A stretch of DNA of 55,854 bases, from contig JAISOF010000005.1 of the NCBI GenBank assembly GCA_031275815.1, positions 1 to 55,854 of the forward strand. Reading direction: 5' to 3'. Below the pieces are notes generated by a model. That model was not told where the DNA came from, ran no database searches, and worked only from the letters and a program-made list of their open reading frames with translations. Positions within the stretch are counted from its first letter, which is position 1. Each line of letters begins with the position of its first letter. Positions 15,684-24,067 of this stretch are shown here, piece after piece. The stretch is from Candidatus Nomurabacteria bacterium. Lineage in GTDB: Bacteria; Patescibacteriota; Saccharimonadia; Saccharimonadales; Saccharimonadaceae. A program made the position numbers and the translations under genes.

Positions 15684-16442
15684 ATGGAAGTAATAGTTAA
15701 ACTGGCAGTTATTATGTCTATTATAGGAACAGCCCTTACGTACACAAAGGACGCTCTCGCTTATGATTGCGCATTAGACGCAAGCTATCAGTGCCAATAT
15801 GAGGCACCAAATCTCAACTCACAAATAAGTGTCGTCCAAAAATATAATGTAACTGCTTCTGAGTATATATGGACTTATATTGCGCCAGATTTAAGTTCAC
15901 ATGGGGGCGGGATAGAACATTATCGGGTTACTATTGAGCCATACATTAGCTCTTTTGGCACCTACCACCCAATGGTGCTGGCGGGCACTAGTTGGCAGAA
16001 ATACGCAATTCATGTTTCAACCTATTTTGCATTAGAGCTGTTGTCTGATAATGTCGAAATCCCCGCTCAGGTGGGGCGGCTCAACTTCGACTACGTTACC
16101 GCAAGAGTGAGCCATCCCAGTTCGGGCTACAATTTGGCATTATCAACAGATGAAACAAATCTTATCTGCAAAGACAACCCCAGCAAGTTTATAGCTACTC
16201 TAAGTAGTAGCGGAGATATGGAGAGTGGGAGATGGGGGGTAGGCGCAAATTTTTCAGCCGGAACACCACCAGAAACGTGGAGTCCAATTTCGGGAGTTCA
16301 GGGGCAAAACGTTGCCAACAGTGGGATAGCGAGCAGCACCCCGACAGACAACTATATCTATGTCGGTGTGTTTCCGAGCATGGAAAATAGTGCTTGTGAA
16401 TATGGAGGAAATATAGTAATTACGTTAACACCTAATTTATAA
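15684..16442 (+). CDS. Secreted hypothetical protein paired with the FISUMP protein
   Basis: The 252-aa protein has an N-terminal signal peptide (IVKLAVIMSIIGTALTYTKDALA) and a beta-rich, Ser/Tyr/Asn-rich mature part with four or five cysteines, consistent with an exported disulfide-containing surface protein. No family recognised. Its promoter places the RNA start at the ATG, so translation is probably leaderless. The FISUMP gene follows 31 nt downstream on the same strand. Composition is visibly more AT-rich than the metabolic genes around it. Confidence 0.7.
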   Translation: MEVIVKLAVIMSIIGTALTYTKDALAYDCALDASYQCQYEAPNLNSQISVVQKYNVTASEYIWTYIAPDLSSHGGGIEHYRVTIEPYISSFGTYHPMVLAGTSWQKYAIHVSTYFALELLSDNVEIPAQVGRLNFDYVTARVSHPSSGYNLALSTDETNLICKDNPSKFIATLSSSGDMESGRWGVGANFSAGTPPETWSPISGVQGQNVANSGIASSTPTDNYIYVGVFPSMENSACEYGGNIVITLTPNL

Positions 16443-16473
16443 GTAAACAATTAAATAATAATGGGAGAGATAT

Positions 16474-17709
16474 ATGAAAATAATTAGCAATAGGAAAAAG
16501 GTTATTGAAGTAGCAGGAGCTAGTTTAGGATTATTGGTGCTATCTTTCGGAGTGGCATTTATCGCTGGATATATAAATCAGTTGCAAGGTGAGAAAAGCT
16601 GGGCACAGGAAGGAGACGTAATCCACATCACAGAAGAAATAATAAATGTGGAACGGATGCAAGATTACAACAAACAGTACGTTCATCAAACTTCAGAGCT
16701 GACCATAACCGACCCTGGCGTGACTGACGGCTATTTTATTACAGCAAAATTAGCAAGCTTGGGGGTGGGCGAAGCTCCACTAGCGACGGATTATGTGAGG
16801 ATGTATTCAGACGACTCAGCAAGATGTCCAAGTGAAACTTCATGCCCACTACTCACTAATGGGGATGAACTGCCGATTTATGATGATACAAGCGGAGTGG
16901 CACCGGATGGAAAAAAGCTGACTTTTTATGTAGATTTTACGATACCACCTGAAGTAGTGGTCGATACCTACCACATAAAGATAGAATACAATATGTATAG
17001 GATAAACCAAGAAGCGTTAATGCAGAATTTTACGAAAAATGATTGCGCTTTTGGGTTGCAAGACAAAGAGATGATTGTGATGGTGGACGGAAGGGATTGG
17101 AAGAAGTATCATGTGCGGAAGTTTATTGTTGATGGGGCAAGCCAATGCTGGATGGTGGATAATCTTGCAATTGCAAACATAACTTTAGAAAGGACTATGA
17201 CAGACATGGGCAGTGGAACTAACGATACTTATGCGCTCGGAGCACCAGCCGGAGATCCGAACAGTCAAGGTTATTGTGCCAATTTGGACGTTAGTGTTTA
17301 TTTCAATCGGTGCGGCTATCATTATAGGTGGGGTATAGCTACGCTCGGATCGGGGAATTTTAACACCGGAAATGCCCCGAATTCAATTTGCCCCAAGGGA
17401 TGGAAACTACCCACTCATATATTGTCTGGCGTGACGGAGTATAGTCACTTGCATAGTGCGCTTGGATGGGGCAAGGGAGATGATGTGAACAATATCGATG
17501 AGTGGAGAGGCCTTTACGTTGGATATACTTATATTGGCTCTTCTGGCCCTACATTAAACGGTGTAGGCTCCTATGCTTACTACTTATCTTCTAATATACA
17601 CAATGGCACCCACAGTCGTAGCCTATACTATACGACGGGCAGCGTCAACCCCGTTAGCGACGTCGCTATCGCATCAGCCGCTATGGCGGTTCGCTGCATG
17701 TTGCGGTAG
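16474..17709 (+). CDS. Surface protein with FISUMP domain
   Basis: This 411-aa envelope protein has a membrane span at about residues 9-32 (signal anchor), a beta-rich extracytoplasmic region (about 45-190), and a C-terminal FISUMP domain (Fibrobacter succinogenes major paralogous domain) from about residue 215. The hallmarks are SQCWMVDNLA, TMTDMGSG, ICPKGWKLPTH and YYLSS, ending in AMAVRCMLR. Such proteins are numerous in Fibrobacter and in several CPR lineages, where they are thought to act at the cell surface, perhaps in host contact (inference). A GGGAGAG ribosome site precedes the ATG. It probably shares a transcript with the 15684 gene and is followed by a terminator. Confidence 0.8.
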   Translation: MKIISNRKKVIEVAGASLGLLVLSFGVAFIAGYINQLQGEKSWAQEGDVIHITEEIINVERMQDYNKQYVHQTSELTITDPGVTDGYFITAKLASLGVGEAPLATDYVRMYSDDSARCPSETSCPLLTNGDELPIYDDTSGVAPDGKKLTFYVDFTIPPEVVVDTYHIKIEYNMYRINQEALMQNFTKNDCAFGLQDKEMIVMVDGRDWKKYHVRKFIVDGASQCWMVDNLAIANITLERTMTDMGSGTNDTYALGAPAGDPNSQGYCANLDVSVYFNRCGYHYRWGIATLGSGNFNTGNAPNSICPKGWKLPTHILSGVTEYSHLHSALGWGKGDDVNNIDEWRGLYVGYTYIGSSGPTLNGVGSYAYYLSSNIHNGTHSRSLYYTTGSVNPVSDVAIASAAMAVRCMLR

Positions 17710-17712
17710 CCA

Positions 17713-17744
17713 AAAAAGCCAGCGTGAAAAACGCTAGCTTTTAG
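17713..17744. terminator. Bidirectional terminator between FISUMP and HEAR genes
   Basis: AAAGC-C-AGCGT pairs with ACGCT-A-GCTTT around GAAAA, flanked by A- and T-runs. It serves the two convergent genes. Confidence 0.7.
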
Positions 17745-17751
17745 TGGTTGC

Positions 17752-18306
17752 CTAACGACGCTTGGTCTTGTTGGGTTTGAGTCCAGCCGCCGCCAACGCT
17801 TGGTTGTGGGAGCCAAAATATCTGGCGAATGTGTTAACGCGCGGCATCGCCCTATCGCGGTTTATATCAACCGTTGTCGGGGTTTTTCCAATGGCAATGG
17901 CCTTCTTTTGGAGCATTTCAATCAACTCCTTCTTTGACCACCGCTGGTATTTTGGACATTCGTCCTCACCTATGGACTTCAAGGCCTCAGCAATGGAGCC
18001 AAAACGATGCTCAAAAACGTGCGGGCCGACCATGTTCGCATCATTTCTGATATCGCGACGCCGCGGCGGCCTGCCGAGCTCTTGACATTTCTTCCTTAAT
18101 TGCTCTTGCAACTCAGGAATAGTTTTGTGGTGCGGCACAAGTCCCGCTGCCCGGAGCGCCGCACCATAAGTACCAAAATAGTCCACGTACGTCTGTTGAG
18201 CCGCCACTCCTTGACCCAAATCTTTTCTTGTCGGAGTCCGACCCAACTCCTCAGCCTTCTTGCGTAGCTGCTCAATTAAGATTTCTTTCGTGTATTTCTT
18301 GAACAT
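17752..18306 (-). CDS. Protein made of three homing-endonuclease-associated (HEAR) repeats
   Basis: The 184-aa protein consists almost wholly of three copies of a roughly 55-60-residue DNA-binding repeat. Each has a helix E-L-x-x-x-x-x-K-A-x-E-L-G-R-T-P-T, a short D-[IL] turn and a second helix ending in x-Y-F-G-[ST]-x-x-x-A-L-x-A-A-G-L. This matches the HNH-associated repeat normally found beside homing endonucleases. No HNH or other nuclease motif is present, so it may be a stand-alone DNA-binding protein. The start at 18306 has GGAGG seven bases upstream. It is transcribed alone, with a terminator downstream. Confidence 0.8.
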   Translation of the reverse strand: MFKKYTKEILIEQLRKKAEELGRTPTRKDLGQGVAAQQTYVDYFGTYGAALRAAGLVPHHKTIPELQEQLRKKCQELGRPPRRRDIRNDANMVGPHVFEHRFGSIAEALKSIGEDECPKYQRWSKKELIEMLQKKAIAIGKTPTTVDINRDRAMPRVNTFARYFGSHNQALAAAGLKPNKTKRR

Positions 18307-18507
18307 TTTTCCGCCTCCCCTCATCATCAGCAACCATTTAAATGTACAATGTGTCCCGCCTCACAGTCAGCTGTTCATATTCTACCATAAAGCTTAATTA
18401 ATGTCTAGTTTAGGTTTGGAATTGTTGTAAAAATTACAACAATTCCGCAACTAAAGCCGGTTTTTCGATAAACAGAGGAGATCAATGTAGCGTGACCGGG
18501 TTGCAAA
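18307..18507. other. Gene-free stretch with a 13-bp perfect hairpin
   Basis: The only feature I see is a perfect inverted repeat, GGAATTGTTGTAA (18418-18430), loop AAA, TTACAACAATTCC (18434-18446). No T-run follows directly, so it could be an operator or a weak terminator. The rest appears non-coding. Confidence 0.45.
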
Positions 18508-18750
18508 GGTTTTGTTGGATAATCACCTTTGTTGGGTTTATTCTATTTGCCGGTCTTGTTGGTGTAGTTCTCCTGCCGGTTTTATTACTCTAATGCTCTT
18601 GTTGGTGTGCTTCCCTTGTCGGTCTTGTTGCACAACCACCCACCTTCACAGGTACAGAACCGTGCCATCCGGTCCAACCTGTGGCAGTCGGTTCTTCGCT
18701 TCAATCTGTCGTCACAGATTGAAGAGCCCTGTGAAGTGGGGGTTGGTAGC
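18508..18750 (-). repeat. Structured interspersed repeat, copy B1 (core on the minus strand)
   Basis: Read on the minus strand this is the core plus tail: outer stem arm CCCCCACTTCACAGG, hairpin TTCAATCTGT-GACG-ACAGATTGAA, hairpin GAACCG...CGGTTC with tip GGT-TGG-ACC, and closing arm CCTGTGAAGGTGGG. A tail of CAACAA-rich units then reaches 18508. It belongs to the same tip subfamily as the copy at 19811 and is inverted relative to it, across the ZIP gene. Confidence 0.8.
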
Positions 18751-18843
18751 TCTTCATTAACATCACTCCCCCGCAGTCATTCCAAGTTCGCCCCAGAAGT
18801 TAAATGATTGGATGTTGGAACCAGTCCGGAATGACGCTAGTGG

Positions 18844-19710
18844 TCATTCTGGGTCTATCCCAGAACCCAATCCACTTTCGTCATGCTCGTGGTTATGTTC
18901 GCCATCGCAGACTTCGCTTTCGATATGACGGTGTCCGCCGTGCTTATGCGCTACGTCATGCAAAGTCACCACCGCCACCCCCACCAATAGCACCCCCGTC
19001 AAGAGCACCAAAGATTTTTTGAAAGCCACCAATTTGTTTTTTTCGCGGTGGATGGTGGGGATGATGTCGCTCAGGGCAATATAAATGAAAAATCCCGCAA
19101 CCAGTCCGAGCAACGGCGCAAAAGAAATCTCCGCCGCCTCGCCAATCATATAAAACACCACCGCTGAAACTGTGGTCGCCAGTGCGCTTGCGGCGTTCAC
19201 CATAATCACCTTGCGGCGTTTCATGCCGCTGTTTAACATCACGCCAAAATCGCCAATTTCTTGCGGCACCTCGTGCGCCGTGACCGCCAGCGTCACCACA
19301 ATACCGCTGAGCGGAGAAATCAAAAACCCCGACGCAATTGCCACGCCGTCAATAAAATTATGAATCGTATCACCGATAATAATCATTGGAACCATCGGAG
19401 CAACACCTTTCGCGGGCTTACGGGTGCTGGTTTTGTGGCTATGGAACCATTTGAGCGCGCCCTCCAATATGAAAAAGAGTATCAACCCCAGAAACGCGCT
19501 CATCAAAACCAGCCGCACATCCGCCTCCTTCTCAAGAGCCTCTGGCAGCAAATCCAAAAACGCCGCTGTGAGCAGAGCCCCCGCCGCAAACGCTGTGGCA
19601 TATTCCGCTAGCCGCGCGCGGTGATTGCTCATCGCAAGCACCAACCCTCCGACCAAAGACAACACACCTCCGACCAACGAACAAATTACAACTTGCGCAA
19701 TAACTGGCAT
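18844..19710 (-). CDS. ZIP-family metal transporter
   Basis: Predicted to move zinc or other divalent metals into the cytoplasm. The 288-aa membrane protein has about eight spans. The family metal-site helices are clear: HNFIDGVAIASG (span 4) and HEVPQEIGDFGVML (span 5). The C-terminal 35 residues are His/Glu-rich (HDVAHKHGGHRH, then DGEHNHEHDE), a likely metal sensor or scavenging tail. ATG 19710 has GGAGGGAAC just before it. The open frame continues 101 codons upstream, but that part is translated repeat DNA and is rejected. Inverted repeat copies lie on both sides. A small hairpin overlaps the stop codon. Confidence 0.9.
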   Translation of the reverse strand: MPVIAQVVICSLVGGVLSLVGGLVLAMSNHRARLAEYATAFAAGALLTAAFLDLLPEALEKEADVRLVLMSAFLGLILFFILEGALKWFHSHKTSTRKPAKGVAPMVPMIIIGDTIHNFIDGVAIASGFLISPLSGIVVTLAVTAHEVPQEIGDFGVMLNSGMKRRKVIMVNAASALATTVSAVVFYMIGEAAEISFAPLLGLVAGFFIYIALSDIIPTIHREKNKLVAFKKSLVLLTGVLLVGVAVVTLHDVAHKHGGHRHIESEVCDGEHNHEHDESGLGSGIDPE

Positions 19711-19810
19711 GTTCCCTCCAACTTTTCTGATATCAAGCATAGCAAAGAATCTGGTTAAATACAAGTTGTTGTTCTGCTGCAAGGTTTTTAATTTCAGTGG
19801 TTTTTGTTGC

Positions 19811-19985
19811 GTACTCCCCACTTCACAAGGCTCTTCAATCTGTGACGACAGATTGAAGCGAAGAGCCGACCTGCTGCAGGTTGGACCGGATGGCACGGTT
19901 TTGCACCTGTGAATGTGGGCGGTTGTGCAACAAGTCCGGCAAGAAGAACATGCCAACAAGAGTATTACGCCAACCAGAATGACGG
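19811..19985 (+). repeat. Structured interspersed repeat, copy B2
   Basis: Same core as the other copies: CCCCACTTCACA, hairpin TTCAATCTGT-GACG-ACAGATTGAA, then GAGCCG...CGGTTT (paired through G-U), tip GGT-TGG-ACC as in B1, CCTGTGAATGTGGG, then a decayed tail. It fills most of the 328-nt gap between the ZIP gene and the next gene. Nothing else is seen at 19711-19810. Confidence 0.8.
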
Positions 19986-20038
19986 CGAACCGCCACCAAT
20001 GGCGGTCAAACACGCGCTACTTGTGGAAAAGTCACGAT

Positions 20039-20935
20039 TTATCTGCGAAACTTGTCCCAGAAATCGTTCAAATCCATTACCTCGCCGGTGTCAGTCGTGC
20101 AATAGGCGCCACTTTCTTTGGCGCTTATCACCCACATCTTGTCAAAAAACGCTCTCCCATTCGGCGGGCAGTTAATCAGGTTCTTGACACGACTGGTGTC
20201 GGACAGCACGAACTCCCAGTTGCCACCCCGCGCGAAAAAGACTTGATAATCGTTGCCGTTGTTGTATAAAATGGCGTTTTCGTAAACTCGATTGTCGGTT
20301 TGAACGCTGGTGGTTTCCAGTTTTTGGTAGATTTTGGCCGGTTGGAGTTCATGGAACAGTTTCAACTGCGTGGAAGCTTCCGCCAGTCCGGCTTTTTCGG
20401 CGCAGTCGATGGTGTAATAGCCGTCTTCTTTCGCCCAATAGTCGCAGACCGTGTCGCCTGACGCAAAATTAACCAATTCTTCGCCGGAGGGGTATTCTTC
20501 GGCAGTGTATCTGGTGACGGCAAAACCTTCGTCTTTGAACGCTTGCTCAATTTGACCGCTGACGCCCTCAGTTTGGGCAGCGCGTAAAGTGTAGGCGCTG
20601 GGGATGGTCACAAAAAAGCCGTATTCGGGCAGTTGATAGCGCAGTTCTCCATCCGGAATGACATCTTCATAACACGCCCCAAACCGGAGTATTACTTTGC
20701 GGAAAGTTTGGGCAAGGGCGGTAGGGGCGAGGTCTGGGTTGAAACAGAGTTTTTCTTGGTCGGCTTTGGACATTTCGGTGGCGGGGGTGGGTTTCAGATT
20801 CGCGACCAGCACCCACGCCGCCAGAACGCCAATCGCAAGCAGGCACAAACCGGCGCCGATGATTAGCCCAAGCGTCAGGGGCTTAGCACGCTTCCGGTTG
20901 TCGTTGGTTACCATGCCAAAATTGTCTTGCCCCAT
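20039..20935 (-). CDS. Membrane-anchored hypothetical protein
   Basis: The 298-aa protein has a short basic cytoplasmic N-terminus, one span at about residues 20-46 (LTLGLIIGAGLCLLAIGVLA and on), and an extracytoplasmic domain with five or six cysteines spread over it. No family recognised. GGAGGG precedes the ATG at 20935. It follows the Pro-rich anchored protein by 13 nt, so both form one operon of envelope proteins with the same architecture (N-terminal single span, outside domain). Confidence 0.7.
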   Translation of the reverse strand: MGQDNFGMVTNDNRKRAKPLTLGLIIGAGLCLLAIGVLAAWVLVANLKPTPATEMSKADQEKLCFNPDLAPTALAQTFRKVILRFGACYEDVIPDGELRYQLPEYGFFVTIPSAYTLRAAQTEGVSGQIEQAFKDEGFAVTRYTAEEYPSGEELVNFASGDTVCDYWAKEDGYYTIDCAEKAGLAEASTQLKLFHELQPAKIYQKLETTSVQTDNRVYENAILYNNGNDYQVFFARGGNWEFVLSDTSRVKNLINCPPNGRAFFDKMWVISAKESGAYCTTDTGEVMDLNDFWDKFRR

Positions 20936-20948
20936 CTGCCCTCCTTAA

Positions 20949-22073
20949 TTAGCTTTTCTCGCCCAAAATCTCAATGTTTTTCGGTAGTTCAATGGTGTCG
21001 TCAGCAGAGAAGCGGCTGTAGAGTTCGGTGGTGAAGTCAAGGGTGGCGGCGTCAAACTCTTCCAGCTCTGCCTCTGTGATACCCATCAATGTTTCGACAG
21101 TGAACATGCTGGCTAGTTTTGCAGTATAGGTCATAATATCACTGTTTAAGGTTATAATCTCGGTTTGAAGTTGGTCTTGCGCGATAGTTCCGTTGTTATA
21201 ACCGTCTATCAGCCTAGCCATTTCTTTGAGAAATGCATGCATGTCTTCAGCGAATTGCTTAATGGCGGGACTGCTGGAACCAATGATGGGGGAAAATGTC
21301 TCATCAAGCAATTTTTCAGTGAGCGCACCGCTCATCAGCGTTTCTTCGTCAATCAACATTGGCGCCAAGTTGGAGCTAAATGCTTTATAAAACTGCATAA
21401 AGTTACTGAGTTCTGGCATAAAGCTCTCAAAAGCCGGCAAAACCTTATCGGAAATGGTTTTCAGTCTGTCATATTTCTCTTTCAACACCTCGTCTTCCAA
21501 GACTCCAGTAGCCTCAATGTTATTCATCATCGTGCGGAAATTGGACACATACAAACTGAACTGCTCGGAATATTCGTCAACACTGGTGGGGTCTTCGGTG
21601 TATTCAACTTCGCTGATAGCGTCAAGGGAGAGTTTTTCCAAGTTGGCTTGCTTTTTCGAGAAGTCCACAACGGTGGTGTAAGCTTTGCGGTAATCATCCT
21701 CTTTGGGTCCTTTGTCGTTCAAAAGCAACACGCAAGCCGTCACGCCTCCACCAATCAAGACTACAGCACCGATGATTAAGCCGATAATTAAGCCTTTTTT
21801 GGATTTTTTGGGTTGGTCGGCGGGCACCGTCGCAACTGGGACGGATTGAGGGGCTGGCTGAGTTGCGGGTTGTTGCACGACTTGGGTCGGCACTCCAACC
21901 GGCACCTCTGGAGCGGGTGTCGGTGCGACAGGATTAATAGTGCCAGACGGCGTTGCCGCGTTGGGTGGAGTAGCGGGCGGGGCTGCCGCCGGAGCGACTG
22001 GAGTGCTCGGAGCATTTGGGTCGGCACCTGTTGCCGGCGTAGGTGATGGTTGGTTTAAAGAATCTTTATTCAT
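20949..22073 (-). CDS. Pro/Ala-rich N-terminus, single-span envelope protein
   Basis: Of 374 aa, residues 1-90 are a Pro/Ala/Thr/Val-rich cytoplasmic linker. A KKSKK stop-transfer motif and one span follow (GLIIGLIIGAVVLIGGGVTA, about 94-118). The rest is an alpha-helical acidic extracytoplasmic domain without cysteine. This layout is common in Saccharibacteria-like genomes. No enzyme motif is visible. An AGGAAAA site lies before the ATG. It is the first gene of a two-gene unit with the anchored protein below, and divergent from the G5-domain gene. Confidence 0.7.
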   Translation of the reverse strand: MNKDSLNQPSPTPATGADPNAPSTPVAPAAAPPATPPNAATPSGTINPVAPTPAPEVPVGVPTQVVQQPATQPAPQSVPVATVPADQPKKSKKGLIIGLIIGAVVLIGGGVTACVLLLNDKGPKEDDYRKAYTTVVDFSKKQANLEKLSLDAISEVEYTEDPTSVDEYSEQFSLYVSNFRTMMNNIEATGVLEDEVLKEKYDRLKTISDKVLPAFESFMPELSNFMQFYKAFSSNLAPMLIDEETLMSGALTEKLLDETFSPIIGSSSPAIKQFAEDMHAFLKEMARLIDGYNNGTIAQDQLQTEIITLNSDIMTYTAKLASMFTVETLMGITEAELEEFDAATLDFTTELYSRFSADDTIELPKNIEILGEKS

Positions 22074-22172
22074 TGGTTTTCCTCGCTTTACTAATTATAT
22101 TAATCATAACATAACGATTATGTTTTTTGCAAAAAATGTAATTTTTACATCATTTTTTATAAATATTTCTGC

Positions 22173-22178
22173 TATAAT
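22173..22178 (+). promoter_or_regulatory. -10 box of the G5-domain gene
   Basis: TATAAT lies 7 nt before ATG 22186, so the mRNA would start at the start codon. No good -35 box is visible in the AT-rich DNA upstream. Confidence 0.5.
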
Positions 22179-22185
22179 ACAGCTT

Positions 22186-23364
22186 ATGCGAGTAAGAAGA
22201 GGTGGAGAACTTTGGTTTGGCGTCGGTATCTTGGCGTTGTTCGTGTTGGCGATAGCTTCAAGGAGCAGTTTTGCCCAAGCGGAGATTACCGGCGGAGCCA
22301 GTGCGGGCGAAAGTTTAATCACGATTTTTGACAGAGGCGAGAAACGGATTATCCGCTCGTCGGCGGGCACGGTGGGCGAGGCGTTGAGCTTGGCGGGCAT
22401 TGATTTGGACAGCAGCGACAGTGTAGAGCCGAGCCTTGCCGAAAAAATTGAGGCTGGGCAGTTTTATATCAATATTTATCGCGCTCGACCGGTGATTATC
22501 TCCGACGGTGGCGAAAGAATCAAAATCATGTCCGCTAGCAGCTCAGCAACGGAGATTATCAAAGACGCGGGACTGACATTGTCAGAGCGGGACATCGTGG
22601 CGTTTATGCACTCCGACGATGTAGCGCAAAATGGCGGGTCGCTGGAGCTGTCCATCACGCGCGCCAAAAATATTCAATTTTCGTATTATGGCGCTAAACT
22701 CACCCTCCAAACTCAAGCTCGAACGGTAAACGATTTGTTTGAGGAACAGGGAGTGGAGCTCGCGGATGCCGACTCGATTATTTTTCGCGATGACCTCTTG
22801 AGCGATGGTGACACGGTGGAGATTTGGCGCAACGGCACAGAAGTCGTAACTGAAACTGAAACGATTGAGTTTAAAGTTGAGAAAATCTTGGATTACGATC
22901 GCGACAAGGGTTATGAAGAAGTGCAAGAGCTGGGTGAAAACGGCGCCAAAACAGTTTCTTATGAAGTCGAAATGGTCAACGGCAAAGAAGTGGGGCGGCG
23001 CAAAATCAACGAAATTGTGACGAGGCAGCCGAAAAGCCAAAAAGTGGTAGTGGGCATGAAAAGTTTGGGGCCGAAATACGCCAGCTCTGCCGAAAAAACC
23101 AACTGGCTGAAAGCCGCCGGCATTCCGGAGGAAGATTGGGGCTATGTGGACTACATCGTGACCAAAGAAAGTACGTGGCGGCCGGACGCCGTGAACAAAA
23201 CCAGCGGTGCCTGTGGCTTGGTGCAAGCCCTGCCTTGTTCGAAATTGGGCGCCAACTGGAGCGATCCGGTGGTGGCTTTGAAGTGGCAATATCAATACGT
23301 CAGCGACCGCTATGGCGGCTATCGACAGGCGTACGAGTTTTGGGTGAAGCATAAGTGGTATTAG
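22186..23364 (+). CDS. Secreted DUF348-G5 domain protein with lysozyme-like C-terminus (Rpf/YabE-like)
   Basis: A predicted cell-wall lytic or resuscitation-promoting-type protein. The 392-aa product has a signal peptide (LWFGVGILALFVLAIASRSS), three DUF348 repeats (about residues 45-215), a G5 domain (about 220-290, ending TRQPKSQKVVVG) and a C-terminal transglycosylase-like domain. In that last domain YIVTKESTWRP carries the likely catalytic glutamate and SGACGLVQALPCSKLG matches the SLT/Rpf fold core. G5 domains bind peptidoglycan sugars, so it probably cleaves wall glycan outside the cell. The start is set by the -10 box 7 nt upstream; the open frame further upstream is antisense to the neighbouring gene. 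A terminator follows. Confidence 0.88.
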   Translation: MRVRRGGELWFGVGILALFVLAIASRSSFAQAEITGGASAGESLITIFDRGEKRIIRSSAGTVGEALSLAGIDLDSSDSVEPSLAEKIEAGQFYINIYRARPVIISDGGERIKIMSASSSATEIIKDAGLTLSERDIVAFMHSDDVAQNGGSLELSITRAKNIQFSYYGAKLTLQTQARTVNDLFEEQGVELADADSIIFRDDLLSDGDTVEIWRNGTEVVTETETIEFKVEKILDYDRDKGYEEVQELGENGAKTVSYEVEMVNGKEVGRRKINEIVTRQPKSQKVVVGMKSLGPKYASSAEKTNWLKAAGIPEEDWGYVDYIVTKESTWRPDAVNKTSGACGLVQALPCSKLGANWSDPVVALKWQYQYVSDRYGGYRQAYEFWVKHKWY

Positions 23365-23433
23365 TCAGGCGAGCTCGCTGTCCGCGCCCGCGCTGAAAAA
23401 CAGGGGTCGAGTGGAGAACCAGTGACACGGAAA

Positions 23434-23462
23434 AGACCCCGACGTTGTGTCGGAGCCTTTTT
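23434..23462. terminator. Bidirectional terminator after the G5-domain gene
   Basis: CCGAC (23439-23443), loop GTTGT, GTCGG (23449-23453), then CCTTTTT on the plus strand; on the minus strand GGTCTTTTCC follows. It separates two convergent genes. Confidence 0.7.
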
Positions 23463-23480
23463 AAGCTACGCGTCCTTTTC

Positions 23481-23921
23481 TTATCTGCCGTCTCCGAGTT
23501 GTTCTTCAAGTTGGAGCGCGTCGTTGAGCCGCCTAATAATTTCTTTAAAGTTCTCTTTTTCGCATTGGTCGAACTCCTTTTTGACAAGCAGTTCGAACAT
23601 GGCAATCCGTCTCCTTAAATAGTCAACTCTCTCAATATATTTGAGAGGTGACAAAATGGCGTACTCTGTTTGGAGGCACCTGTCCGGCTGTTCCTCACAG
23701 CTCGGAGCATAGAAATCCTGATGCAAGTGCCCCATACAGATTTCCTCGTGCAACGCCGCCAATTCTTTGTAGCGTTGCGGCGCCTCCCTGTCGACCGTGA
23801 CAACGTTGTTTTTTGCGTCATACGCCACAAAGAACTTCGACGCGGAGTCGTTAATTATGCGTGAAAAGTCGAACTCTTGATATTCAACCTCCACACCATT
23901 GAAAGGGGTTGCTTTTTTCAT
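23481..23921 (-). CDS. Hypothetical protein, 146 aa
   Basis: A soluble small protein with four cysteines and a His-rich centre (ALHEEICMGHLHQ, about residues 56-68), followed by a long helical C-terminus. The HE-x5-H spacing does not match a known peptidase motif, so metal binding is only a possibility. The ATG at 23921 has GGGAGGAAA upstream. The gene is single, convergent with the G5-domain gene and divergent from the lipid-kinase gene. Not recognised. Confidence 0.6.
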   Translation of the reverse strand: MKKATPFNGVEVEYQEFDFSRIINDSASKFFVAYDAKNNVVTVDREAPQRYKELAALHEEICMGHLHQDFYAPSCEEQPDRCLQTEYAILSPLKYIERVDYLRRRIAMFELLVKKEFDQCEKENFKEIIRRLNDALQLEEQLGDGR

Positions 23922-24067
23922 GGATGTTTCCTCCCAAGTCTTTAAAAAACGTAAAAACCTCTCCGGACAAATAAAAAATAAAAGGACAATACCCTATCTC
24001 CTAATTATATCACAAAGTAATTTAAAAGTCAATGAAGAGCACGTAATTTTTGTGTTATAGTTGAAAG

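Noticed and set aside
23481-23921. Metalloprotease call from HEEICMGH
   Set aside because: Spacing is HE-x5-H, not HExxH or another known zinc motif, and there is no supporting family similarity.
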